A program made the position numbers and the translations under genes. Below, piece by piece: positions 1-6,246 of a DNA stretch of 6,486 nt. The notes under the pieces were generated by a model, which saw only the letters and a list, made by a program, of their open reading frames with translations, ran no database searches and was not told the origin of the DNA. Numbering within the stretch: the first letter of the stretch is position 1; each line of letters begins with the position of its first letter. The stretch comes from Acidobacteriaceae bacterium. Lineage in GTDB: Bacteria > Acidobacteriota > Terriglobia > Terriglobales > Acidobacteriaceae. Location: positions 1 to 6,486 of the forward strand of contig JASHUF010000073.1 in assembly GCA_030040175.1 (NCBI GenBank), written 5' to 3'.

Positions 1-652
1 CGATGGAAAGGCGCATCGCAATCCTTTCGACGAGGGCATTCTGTCTTCCCGGTGTCACCACTTCGGCTCGAAGCCGAGTCTGACAGGCGCTTGGGAGGTT
101 CTCGCTATAAATCCCATGGAGCATCGCGGACTCCTGCGCAATGGTGGCCATGAAAAGGGAGCGAAGGTGGGTTTCATCGGACTCCTTGCACGTGAAAGTG
201 AATTCGTAGAGAGTCTCAACAGGCTCGGCGGCCGGCAGAACCGGATGGAGACGATAGGCCAGGGGACGAAGGACAGTGTTCGTCAGCAAGACCGCCATGG
301 CCACCAGCACGGCAAGGTGCGGTTTCCCGAACCCGCACAGGACTCCCATTGCGGCCGAGCACCAGATCGTGGCCGCGGTATTCAGTCCGCGGACGTTGGC
401 GCCGTCCTTAAAGATGACGCCGGCGCCGAGAAACCCCACACCCGAGACCACGTAAGAGGCGATCCGGCCTCGTGCTGACGGATCGCCATCGAGCAGGAGT
501 CCGGCCATGACAAAAGCCGATGCTCCCGCGGCCACAAGTGCATTCGTTCGCGTGCCCGCCATTCGCTGGCGCCATTGCCGTTCGAGCCCCACGGCGGCTC
601 CCAGCAAAAGCGCGGCAAACAGTCTCCCCGCGAAAAGCAGCGTCATCTCCAT
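1..652 (-). CDS. mgtC: MgtC/SapB family inner-membrane protein (3' end cut by window edge)
   Basis: This is a polytopic inner-membrane protein of the MgtC/SapB family; 217 codons are visible with no stop before the edge. Seen: an N-terminal membrane domain with hydrophobic segments at about residues 4-22, 34-54, 66-82, 90-108 and 112-131. It carries the family signatures GLERQWRQRMAGTRTNALV (22-40), SGVGFLGAGVIFKDG (70-84) and VRGLNTAATIWCSAAMGVLCG (87-107). N91 and C98 appear to match the Asn and Cys reported as important in Salmonella MgtC. From about 146 (ETLYEFTFTC) a soluble ACT-like C-terminal domain begins; family members are usually about 220-240 aa, so little is missing. Known: MgtC proteins support growth in low Mg2+ and, in pathogens, survival in macrophages, partly by acting on the F-type ATP synthase; the biochemical role in environmental bacteria is unclear. 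The ATG at 652 is chosen over the one at 646 because AGAGGG lies 7 nt upstream. The gene sits 11 nt behind the transporter gene, so it is probably cotranscribed with it. Confidence 0.9.
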   Translation of the reverse strand, partial: MEMTLLFAGRLFAALLLGAAVGLERQWRQRMAGTRTNALVAAGASAFVMAGLLLDGDPSARGRIASYVVSGVGFLGAGVIFKDGANVRGLNTAATIWCSAAMGVLCGFGKPHLAVLVAMAVLLTNTVLRPLAYRLHPVLPAAEPVETLYEFTFTCKESDETHLRSLFMATIAQESAMLHGIYSENLPSACQTRLRAEVVTPGRQNALVERIAMRLSI

Positions 653-659
653 GGGCGTG

Positions 660-665
660 CCCTCT
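660..665 (-). promoter_or_regulatory. Shine-Dalgarno of mgtC overlapping the upstream stop codon
   Basis: The minus strand reads AGAGGG seven nucleotides before the mgtC ATG. Its first two bases are the last two of the transporter's TAG stop (664-666). A ribosome finishing the transporter would therefore cover the mgtC initiation site, an arrangement typical of translational coupling. The site also decides the mgtC start. Confidence 0.65.
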
Positions 666-3600
666 AAAAATTGAATTTCGCGGCAATCTGGCCGATGCGC
701 GCATCGGCAGCCTGCGTCACGTACCCGAAGTTGGAATCGCTGATGTCTCCATTCACCGAACCGTAGGGATAAAACTGCGCATGGTTGAAGACGTTGAACA
801 TCTCCAGGCGAAGTTCGAGCGAGCCTCTCTCGGCAAACTTAGTCGTCTTATGCAACGCCGCGTCGGTGTTCTCCATGCCCGGCCCGTAGAACATGCGCCG
901 TTTCGAGTTGCCTTGCGTGCCGTAGGGTACATAAGGAGGCGCATTGGGGGTAAACGCAGCGGTGTTGAAATACGGTTTGCCGTTGCGTGGATTGTGGTTC
1001 AGGTGATAACCGCCGCCGTCGTAGTTCGGCATGTCGATGCTGATGGAATTGACGCCATTATTCTGCACCTGGACAAGATAGTTGTCGCCGTAGCTGGCAA
1101 AGGTCACGGGCAGACCTGTGGCGAAGCGAGTCACCCCCGACAACTCCCATCCTGTTGCGAACCGGTTATGGCTGAGGCGGTCGAACGGCAAAACATAGTC
1201 ATAGCTGACGACGAAGTCGTGCTTCAGATCGAAGGCCGAGATGCAGTCGAGGCGTTGGTAGTCGTAGGGATCCACCTGTTCCTGGATGTTGGAGGTCTGG
1301 TCCATCGACTTCGAGTACGTGTAGCCGGCAAGGAAGGTCAGCGGCCCCTCGGTGCGCTTCATCGTGAGTTCCAGGGCATGGTAGTGCGAGTTGCCCATGT
1401 TCTGGTAATAGGCATCGGTGCCGATCGCATTCTCAAACGGCGCGCGCGTTCCGTTGACCACCGTGCGATCAGGCCGCGTGAATACAAGGTTCTCCTCGAA
1501 TGGCCCGCAGGTTTGAGTGCCCGACTCAACCTCCGACGGCAGGCTCAGGCTCTGGCACAGAGAAGGCACGCCGGGATTTGCGTCATGGACGGTGAGCAAG
1601 TTGCGTCCCAGCGACCCGATATAGCCTGCGCTGAAAACGCTGTTTGCGCCGATCTGGCGCTCCACCGTCAGGTTGTATTGCATGGCATAGGAGGTCTTGT
1701 TCTTGTACCACACGCTGCCGGCGCCGCTGATCGGGTAATAGCGATCCCAATCCACGTTATTGTCCGGGTTGGAAGGCGAGACATTGTAAGGAGGCACATC
1801 CACCGGGAACTGCTGGATATAGTTGGTGCCGGTGAGCGAGCCGATAAACGGCTCCTGCATCAGCGGAGATTCGGGGCTCGTGTAGGTCAAGCCGTAAGGC
1901 GGATTGCCCGTGGGGTAAGCCACGGTGAGGCCCTGGGGCGAGGTAAAGAATCGCCCGCCGCCGAGACGAATGCTGGTCCTTCCCTGACCGCCAGTCAAAG
2001 AATGAAAAATACCGGTCGAAACGTTCGGGGAGTACGCAATTCCGAATCGCGGCGAGAAGTTGTCCAAAGGCGTAGGCGCAATGCCGGCAGGCACGCGCCC
2101 TCCACCGGGCAGCGGATCGCCGGGCACCAGGTAGCCTGCCGGCGCGCCTGGGAACACCACAGACTGCTGGCCCAGCGCAAACGTGGTGATCTGGTTGTGC
2201 ATCTCCTTCCACGGCGTTACGTAGTCCCAGCGCAGGCCGTAATTGAGGGTGAGATTCGACCGCACCCGGTAGCTGTCCTGGACGAAGAGAGCGCCATCGG
2301 CTGCCCGCTCATAGAAGGTCGGCGAAGACTGCTGCGAGTAGAAGTCCGGCAGCCCAAGCAGGAAGTCGGCAAAGTCGTTCCCGGTCGACTGCAGGCCCGA
2401 AGCAAAGAAGGAAAACGTTCCGTTGGCGACGAGATTCGGCGTCTGCATTACCTGGAACCAGGTATAGCGTCCTCCCGCCTTGAGCGTGTGGTTGCCGACC
2501 GTCCGCGAAAGAGAGTCGGACAGATCGTAATTCGAATTGATCTGCGTGAGCGAGAAGGGGTTTGTGCCCACGGAGAAGCCGTTGAAGTACATCAATTCCA
2601 CGCCCGCCTGGCTGGGCCAGCCCTGGTTGATGCCTTCGCCGCCGCTTTGAATTCCCTGGTCGGCAAGGCTCACGCCCACTCCGCCCCTCGGTTCTCCCAG
2701 ATAATTGACGAGGCGGGTAACTCCATAACGCGCTTCATTCACCGTGTGGGTGCCGAAGGTGCGGATGTTATCCACTGCAATTACCTGGTCGGCGCCGGAC
2801 GATATCGCGTCGAACACCATCCCGTTCCCCGGCAAGGTCGCGCCGCCGAATCCGGAGGGATACGGATTGTCCATGGTGTAGTTGTCGTTGAAGTAGTAGA
2901 GCGACGACTTGCCGATGCGCTCGGAATCGAGGTCAATTCGGCCGCTCCCCTTGTTGTCGTTGATCGTCAGGTTGTAAGCGCCGGTGGAGAACTGATTAGT
3001 TCCCTCATTGGGAACAGGAATGTACTGCATCATCAACTGCGCCGGCGGGCCCCATGCGCTTTGCGGGATGATGTTGCCGGGGAAGACCTGCGAATACGGT
3101 TCGCCCTCGGTAACCGTAGTTCCGGTGCGGCTGCTGAGCAACTGGGCAAGGTAGGTTCCGTTGACCGTGCCGCTGAACGTCGGCGAATCGGTGAAGTTTC
3201 CCGTGCGGTTCAGATCGGACGGAACCGGTACCACGCCCGTCTCGATGCCTTGCACCTGGCGCTCTCCCTGGTAATCCGCAAAGAAGAATAGCTTGTCCCT
3301 GCGAATCGGACCTCCGAACGTCCCGCCATACTGGTTCTGGTGAAATGCGCTCCGCTGGGGCAGGAAATAGTCGGTCGCATCCAGGCGAGTGTTGCGCAGG
3401 AATTCGAACAGATTGCCATGGAACTGGTTCGCCCCGGATTTGGTGACCACGTTGATAATGCCGCCGGTGAAGCCGCCGTACTCGGCATCGACGTTGCTCG
3501 AGAGGATGCGGAACTCGGCAATCGAATCCAGGTTAGGAATGATCCCGGCCTGCTGGCCGATGGTCTCCTGCACGCTCACGCCGTTCAGATAATAGGCGTT

Positions 3601-4359
3601 GTCAGATTCGCGCTGGCCGTGGATGGAGAACTGCCCGGTGTTGGCTTCGCCGCCCGCCGGCACGGTGCCGAACCCGCCTCCGGAGCTTGTGTTCGTGGCG
3701 CCACTCGTGGTTACCGGCGCCACTCCCGTCTGCACCGCGAGCAAGTCGGTGTAGCTGCGGCCATTCAGCGGTATGTCCGTCACCTGTTTGCTCTCAATCG
3801 TCTGCCCGATCTGGGTATCGGCAGTTTCCACCCGCGCTGTGTTCTCCACCACTTCCACGGTCTGGCTTCCTGTGGCAACCTGCAGCACCACATCGACGTT
3901 CAAAGCCGTCTTCACATCCACGTTCAGGTTCTGCGTCTGGCGGTAAGGTGCAAATCCGCTGGCGGTCACATCGAGTTCATATTTGCCCACCGATACCACG
4001 GGAAACGTGAAGTTGCCCTCGTTGTCGGTCTGCGTGGTCTGCTTGACGCCTGTCGATGGATTGAGCAGGACAACCTGGCTCCCGGGAACGACTGCGCCGC
4101 TGGGATCCTTAACCGAACCCGCGATTCTGCCCTCGGTTTGGGCGCGCAAGGACGGCTGAAGAAGAACGATTGCCATGAGCCAACCGAAGATACGAAGGAA
4201 CCCTCGCGCGCGCAAACGGCCTTCGGGAACAAAGCCATCCTCGGCGCGCAAGTTGGAACTCAATACCCGCGCGCGATGGTCGAAGCCATCTTGCTTCTTT
4301 GGCTGGGGAAGGACATGGAAGCCGTTCACAATTTTGTGCAATCTGCTGATGAAGCTCAT
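664..4359 (-). CDS. Oar-like TonB-dependent outer-membrane transporter with N-terminal carboxypeptidase-regulatory-like domain
   Basis: This is a large outer-membrane beta-barrel protein (1231 aa) of the Acidobacteriota Oar-like TonB-dependent group, presumed to take up a bulky or scarce ligand using TonB energy; the ligand cannot be read from sequence. Seen, in order: a signal-peptide hydrophobic core at about 53-72 (FLRIFGWLMAIVLLQPSLRA) with likely cleavage before Q74; a carboxypeptidase-regulatory/Cna-B-like beta-sandwich at about 77-160 (GRIAGSVKDPSGAVVPG, DNEGNFTFPVVSVGKYELDV); and a plug domain at about 185-310 with IPLNGRSYTDLL (196-207), YYLNGVSV (256-263) and AEFRILSSNVDAEYGG. A long barrel follows, including FGGPIRRDKLFFFADYQGER, and ends in KFNF, the aromatic C-terminus expected for BAM-dependent insertion. 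The length fits the family. The start at 4359 is chosen because AGGAGG lies 4 nt upstream; an in-frame ATG at 4449 has no such support. Odd: about 50 residues precede the hydrophobic core, so a TTG start at 4215 is an alternative. mgtC follows after 11 nt. Confidence 0.9.
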   Translation of the reverse strand: MSFISRLHKIVNGFHVLPQPKKQDGFDHRARVLSSNLRAEDGFVPEGRLRARGFLRIFGWLMAIVLLQPSLRAQTEGRIAGSVKDPSGAVVPGSQVVLLNPSTGVKQTTQTDNEGNFTFPVVSVGKYELDVTASGFAPYRQTQNLNVDVKTALNVDVVLQVATGSQTVEVVENTARVETADTQIGQTIESKQVTDIPLNGRSYTDLLAVQTGVAPVTTSGATNTSSGGGFGTVPAGGEANTGQFSIHGQRESDNAYYLNGVSVQETIGQQAGIIPNLDSIAEFRILSSNVDAEYGGFTGGIINVVTKSGANQFHGNLFEFLRNTRLDATDYFLPQRSAFHQNQYGGTFGGPIRRDKLFFFADYQGERQVQGIETGVVPVPSDLNRTGNFTDSPTFSGTVNGTYLAQLLSSRTGTTVTEGEPYSQVFPGNIIPQSAWGPPAQLMMQYIPVPNEGTNQFSTGAYNLTINDNKGSGRIDLDSERIGKSSLYYFNDNYTMDNPYPSGFGGATLPGNGMVFDAISSGADQVIAVDNIRTFGTHTVNEARYGVTRLVNYLGEPRGGVGVSLADQGIQSGGEGINQGWPSQAGVELMYFNGFSVGTNPFSLTQINSNYDLSDSLSRTVGNHTLKAGGRYTWFQVMQTPNLVANGTFSFFASGLQSTGNDFADFLLGLPDFYSQQSSPTFYERAADGALFVQDSYRVRSNLTLNYGLRWDYVTPWKEMHNQITTFALGQQSVVFPGAPAGYLVPGDPLPGGGRVPAGIAPTPLDNFSPRFGIAYSPNVSTGIFHSLTGGQGRTSIRLGGGRFFTSPQGLTVAYPTGNPPYGLTYTSPESPLMQEPFIGSLTGTNYIQQFPVDVPPYNVSPSNPDNNVDWDRYYPISGAGSVWYKNKTSYAMQYNLTVERQIGANSVFSAGYIGSLGRNLLTVHDANPGVPSLCQSLSLPSEVESGTQTCGPFEENLVFTRPDRTVVNGTRAPFENAIGTDAYYQNMGNSHYHALELTMKRTEGPLTFLAGYTYSKSMDQTSNIQEQVDPYDYQRLDCISAFDLKHDFVVSYDYVLPFDRLSHNRFATGWELSGVTRFATGLPVTFASYGDNYLVQVQNNGVNSISIDMPNYDGGGYHLNHNPRNGKPYFNTAAFTPNAPPYVPYGTQGNSKRRMFYGPGMENTDAALHKTTKFAERGSLELRLEMFNVFNHAQFYPYGSVNGDISDSNFGYVTQAADARIGQIAAKFNF

Positions 4360-4361
4360 CT

Positions 4362-4390
4362 CCCCTCCTGATGGGGTTTGGACACACCCC
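4362..4390 (-). promoter_or_regulatory. Transporter ribosome-binding site with mutually exclusive G/C pairings
   Basis: The minus strand carries AGGAGGGGAG just before the chosen ATG, with the Shine-Dalgarno core at 4364-4369. Three short blocks lie in a row: GGGG (4387-4390), CCCC (4373-4376) and GGGG (4362-4365), the last overlapping the Shine-Dalgarno. The middle block can pair with the upstream one (TGGGG with CCCCA, 5 bp, 10-nt loop), leaving the site free, or with the downstream one (4 bp, 7-nt loop), hiding it. The ribosome-binding site is firm; the switch is inference from very short stems. Confidence 0.45.
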
Positions 4391-4621
4391 AGGTGTTCTG
4401 GGCGAAACCGCACCTCGGTTCGCCAGTCTTCCAGTTCGTCACCGCACACGCAGACGAAGCGCTGCGATGACGCGGCTCATCCAGCGTTGCGGACTGAAAA
4501 ATTGTGTTGGAGGGCGGGAGGCCTGGGCTTCCCACTCGCCGGGTTCCGTCAGATCATCCCCGCGCATGCGAGTGAGAGACCGAAGATTCAGTCACAGACC
4601 GGCAATACGCAGGAAGGAACG

Positions 4622-4642
4622 GCCTCCGAGCTGCCCGGAGGC
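4622..4642. repeat. Perfect 7-bp GC-rich stem-loop in the transporter leader
   Basis: GCCTCCG (4622-4628) is complementary to CGGAGGC (4636-4642) around a 7-nt loop. No T-run follows on either strand, so it is not a convincing intrinsic terminator. It lies about 260-280 nt upstream of the transporter start and just downstream of the weak minus-strand promoter candidate, so it could cap the 5' end of the leader. Its function is unknown. Confidence 0.45.
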
Positions 4643-4760
4643 TCCTGATTACTCGAATCGTCCATTGAATCCTTTCAATCCTTCTGGTGCCGGGCGCTTG
4701 CCCTTCTTATTTGTACAAAACAAAAAGGCGATCCGTCTATAAGGAAGTTTCGTCCGATTC

Positions 4761-4777
4761 ATTCGGTAAAACCGAAT
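4761..4777. promoter_or_regulatory. LysR-type operator dyad, upstream site (T-N11-A)
   Basis: ATTCGGT (4761-4767) and ACCGAAT (4771-4777) form a perfect 7-bp dyad around AAA. It contains T4763-N11-A4775, the classic LysR-family recognition geometry. It lies 70-86 bp upstream of the nhaR start, a usual position for the high-affinity recognition site of an autoregulated LysR gene. A further CCGA half-site occurs at 4754-4757. Assignment to NhaR is inference from proximity and symmetry. Confidence 0.55.
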
Positions 4778-4792
4778 TACGATTTCATAAGG

Positions 4793-4808
4793 ATCGGGTT
4801 TTACGAAT
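4793..4808. promoter_or_regulatory. LysR-type operator dyad, promoter-proximal degenerate site (T-N11-A)
   Basis: ATCGGGTTTTACGAAT is an imperfect dyad that contains T4794-N11-A4806. It resembles an inverted, degenerate copy of the dyad at 4761-4777. The two centres are about 31 bp apart, close to three helical turns. A strong symmetric site plus a weaker promoter-proximal site on the same DNA face is the recognition-site/activation-site layout known for LysR regulators. It lies just upstream of the possible -10 at 4815-4820, over the expected -35 region. Confidence 0.45.
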
Positions 4809-4846
4809 CTGTGCAATACTCCTGTTGGCAGAACCGAAGAGGACAA

Positions 4847-5779
4847 ATGAGCCGCCTCAACTATCACCACCTTCTTTATTTCTGGACGGTCGCGCGGGAA
4901 GGCAGCATCGTCAAGGCAAGCGCAACGCTGCGCCTCTCTCCGCCGACGATCAGCGAGCAGATCCGCAGCCTCGAGGAATCGCTGGACGCGAAACTCTTCG
5001 AGAAACAAGGCCGGAATCTTGTCCTGACGGATGCGGGCCGGGTTGCGTTCGAATACGCAGAGGAAATCTTCACTCGCGGCGAGGAGTTGACCGAGACATT
5101 AAGCGGGCGGAGGGGCGAGCGCATGGCCCGCTTCACCATCGGCATTGCCGATGTCGTGCCCAAGCTGATTGCCTACCGCCTGATTTTTCCCGCATTGAAG
5201 CTGAATACTCCCGTCAGGATCATTTGCCGCGAGAGCAGCTCCGACGTGCTTGTCTCGCAACTCGCGATCCGCGATGTCGATCTTGTGATCTCGGACGCTC
5301 CCCTCAACCCTTCGCTCCGGATTCAGGCATTCAGTCATCTTCTCGGCCAGTCCGGCCTCAGCTTCTTCGCCCATCCGCGGCTGGCCAAGCAAAGCAAAGG
5401 ACGGTTTCCCAAGTGCCTTGATGGAATTCCATTTTTGATGCCGGCGGACAACACGGACCTCAGGCGTTCTCTTGAGCACTGGTTTGAAATGCGGGCGGTG
5501 CGTCCCGTGATTGTGGGAGAATTTGAAGACAGTGCGCTCGCCGCCGTCTTCGGTGAAGCCGCGGTGGGAGCCTTTGCCTCGCCAACCCCGACCGAAGCCC
5601 AGGTTAAGCGCCAATATGGTTTGTCTGTGCTCGGCAGAGCCAGGGACATCACCGCAAGTTACTATGCGATTTCACTGGATCGGCGTCTCAAGCACCCGGC
5701 TGTTGTCGCCATCTCGGAATTCGCCCATCGCTCCGTGTTCCAGCGGGAACGCGGGAGCGCGTTCCCGCGCAGCCGATAA
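4847..5779 (+). CDS. nhaR: LysR-family transcriptional regulator, NhaR type
   Basis: This is a cytoplasmic DNA-binding regulator of 310 aa; E. coli NhaR is about 300 aa. Seen: it opens with SRLNYHHLLYFWTVAREGS, very like the NhaR N-terminus. A winged helix-turn-helix follows at about 17-60 (GSIVKASATLRLSPPTISEQIRSLEE, KLFEKQGR), and an effector-binding domain at about 94-295. NhaR-like stretches include DLVISDAP (146-152), GLSFFAHP (170-177), GEFEDSALAAVFGEA (224-238) and LKHPAVVAI (281-289). The start at 4847 is chosen because the NhaR-like sequence begins there and GAGG lies 4 nt upstream; the in-frame GTG at 4811 adds 12 unsupported residues. Known: enterobacterial NhaR activates the Na+/H+ antiporter gene nhaA and biofilm polysaccharide genes in response to Na+ and alkaline pH. 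No antiporter gene is in view here. Two T-N11-A dyads upstream suggest autoregulation. The last residues (about 300-307, RERGSAFP) are encoded by a perfect palindrome, so the C-terminal tail may be repeat-derived. Confidence 0.9.
   Translation: MSRLNYHHLLYFWTVAREGSIVKASATLRLSPPTISEQIRSLEESLDAKLFEKQGRNLVLTDAGRVAFEYAEEIFTRGEELTETLSGRRGERMARFTIGIADVVPKLIAYRLIFPALKLNTPVRIICRESSSDVLVSQLAIRDVDLVISDAPLNPSLRIQAFSHLLGQSGLSFFAHPRLAKQSKGRFPKCLDGIPFLMPADNTDLRRSLEHWFEMRAVRPVIVGEFEDSALAAVFGEAAVGAFASPTPTEAQVKRQYGLSVLGRARDITASYYAISLDRRLKHPAVVAISEFAHRSVFQRERGSAFPRSR
5743..5768. repeat. Perfect 11-bp inverted repeat within the 3' end of nhaR
   Basis: GCGGGAACGCG (5743-5753) and CGCGTTCCCGC (5758-5768) are exact inverted copies around a GGAG loop. 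The element ends 8 bp before the nhaR stop codon and encodes residues of its tail. There is no T-run after it, so it is not a standard terminator, though the stem could protect the mRNA 3' end. It may be a dispersed palindromic repeat that entered the end of the gene. Confidence 0.6.
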
Positions 5780-5814
5780 CCGGCGCCCGGCATAGCTTTA
5801 GGGCAAATCCGGTT
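5778..5814. repeat. Nested inverted repeat just after nhaR
   Basis: AACCGG (5778-5783) pairs with CCGGTT (5809-5814), and inside them GCCC (5785-5788) pairs with GGGC (5801-5804), leaving a 12-nt loop and an asymmetric internal bulge of 1 and 4 nt. It begins within the nhaR stop codon. It could form the 3' end structure of the nhaR mRNA, but no T-tract follows, so calling it a terminator would be weak. Confidence 0.35.
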
Positions 5815-5850
5815 CCTCCAGGGCTGGTTGCATCAATGGCGTTTTGAAAG

Positions 5851-5870
5851 GGCACGACTTCAGTCGTGCC
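5851..5870. repeat. REP-like palindrome, first unit
   Basis: GGCACGACT (5851-5859) and AGTCGTGCC (5862-5870) form a perfect 9-bp inverted repeat around a central TC. It lies in the spacer between the convergent nhaR and brnA genes, the usual place for repetitive extragenic palindromes. From general familiarity it resembles short palindromes scattered through Acidobacteriota genomes, but copy number cannot be judged from one window. It lacks a T-tract and is not a clear terminator. Confidence 0.5.
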
Positions 5871-5891
5871 GATAAGCGCCAGCAAAATCGC

Positions 5892-5903
5892 GGGCTTTAG
5901 CCC
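5892..5903. repeat. REP-like palindrome, second unit
   Basis: GGGCT (5892-5896) and AGCCC (5899-5903) form a short inverted repeat around TT, followed by CCTGAGGG (5903-5910) and then the small dyad GCCT-G-AGGC (5924-5932). It sits 21 bp after the first palindrome and probably belongs to the same composite repeat. Its small size makes it weak evidence alone. Confidence 0.4.
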
Positions 5904-5949
5904 CTGAGGGACGTTACCCAACCGCCTGAGGCCATCTATACAACCAACT

Positions 5950-6246
5950 CTAGGCATTCCGCTGCGCCGCTTCGCCCAGCACCGCCGAGATAACGTCGCT
6001 CTTTACCCCGTGCCGGCGCAGGCTCTTTTCCAGTTCAGCCAACTCCGGCCTCTCCAGGCGCACGAGGTCCTTGCGCAGCCCCTGGCCGATATAGGCGCGG
6101 ATCAGCGGCTGATACCCGGAAAACCCCAGCTTGGGCGCCACCTCCTTGAGGTCCTCGATCACATCTTCCGGCACCCTGATGCTGATTGTCGTCATGGGAC
6201 GGTCGCGCCGCAGCCTGCGTTTGATGCGTTCAGCCATTGTCTTCAT
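5950..6246 (-). CDS. brnA: BrnA/CopG-type ribbon-helix-helix antitoxin
   Basis: This 98-aa protein is the likely antitoxin of the BrnT toxin encoded just upstream. It would bind and neutralise the toxin and repress the shared promoter. Seen: a basic N-terminus (MKTMAERIKRRLRRDRP), then a ribbon-helix-helix segment at about 17-60 (PMTTISIRVPEDVIEDLKEVAPKLGF, YQPLIRAYIGQGL), the strand followed by two helices expected of Arc/MetJ/CopG-type DNA-binding proteins. A charged C-terminal helix follows (RLERPELAELEKSLRRHGV). The start at 6246 is chosen because GGAG (6252-6255) lies 5 nt upstream; an ATG at 6237 is an alternative. The start overlaps the toxin gene by 17 nt, indicating one operon with translational coupling. 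An in-frame extension upstream to 6441 only reads through the toxin gene in another frame. The exact subfamily (BrnA versus CopG antitoxin) is uncertain; the antitoxin role rests on both sequence and position. Confidence 0.8.
   Translation of the reverse strand: MKTMAERIKRRLRRDRPMTTISIRVPEDVIEDLKEVAPKLGFSGYQPLIRAYIGQGLRKDLVRLERPELAELEKSLRRHGVKSDVISAVLGEAAQRNA

Larger units (their letters stand above)
4360..4846. other. Divergent intergenic region between the transporter and nhaR, no gene
   Basis: No credible coding sequence is seen; short open frames here are extensions of neighbours or antisense to nhaR. The half near the transporter is GC-rich and would form a long 5' leader. The half near nhaR (about 4645-4815) is richer in A and T, as expected of a promoter region. 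A weak minus-strand promoter candidate is TTGAAA (4673-4678) with AGTAAT (4648-4653), but the 19-bp spacer is long. On the plus strand, TATAAG (4738-4743) and AATACT (4815-4820) are possible -10 elements without good -35 partners. A 10-bp palindrome TTTGTACAAA lies at 4710-4719, and ATTGAA/TTCAAT form a 6-bp inverted repeat at 4664-4679. Two LysR-type dyads and a hairpin are listed separately. Confidence 0.6.

Noticed and set aside
520..3291. A 923-codon open frame on the plus strand
   Set aside because: It lies antisense to the transporter gene. Its product is low-complexity in Arg, Val and Ala, has no recognisable domain, and reflects the GC-rich codon bias of the true gene.
3340..4371. A 343-codon open frame on the plus strand
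   Set aside because: It is also antisense to the transporter's N-terminal, plug and early barrel regions, with no family resemblance and no supported start.
4360..4449. Extending the transporter start upstream to the ATG at 4449
   Set aside because: The 30 extra residues lie upstream of the AGGAGG site, look like translated leader and have no Shine-Dalgarno of their own.
4811..4846. GTG start for nhaR
   Set aside because: It adds 12 residues not seen at the NhaR N-terminus and runs across the presumed promoter region; the ATG at 4847 has GAGG in front and begins the NhaR-like sequence.
4649..5008. A 119-codon minus-strand frame across the nhaR promoter and N-terminus
   Set aside because: It is antisense to the helix-turn-helix region of nhaR and shows no domain or ribosome-binding support.
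5743..5910. Intrinsic terminators for nhaR or brnTA
   Set aside because: Several strong stems exist, but none is followed by a T-tract on either strand, so they are listed as repeats.
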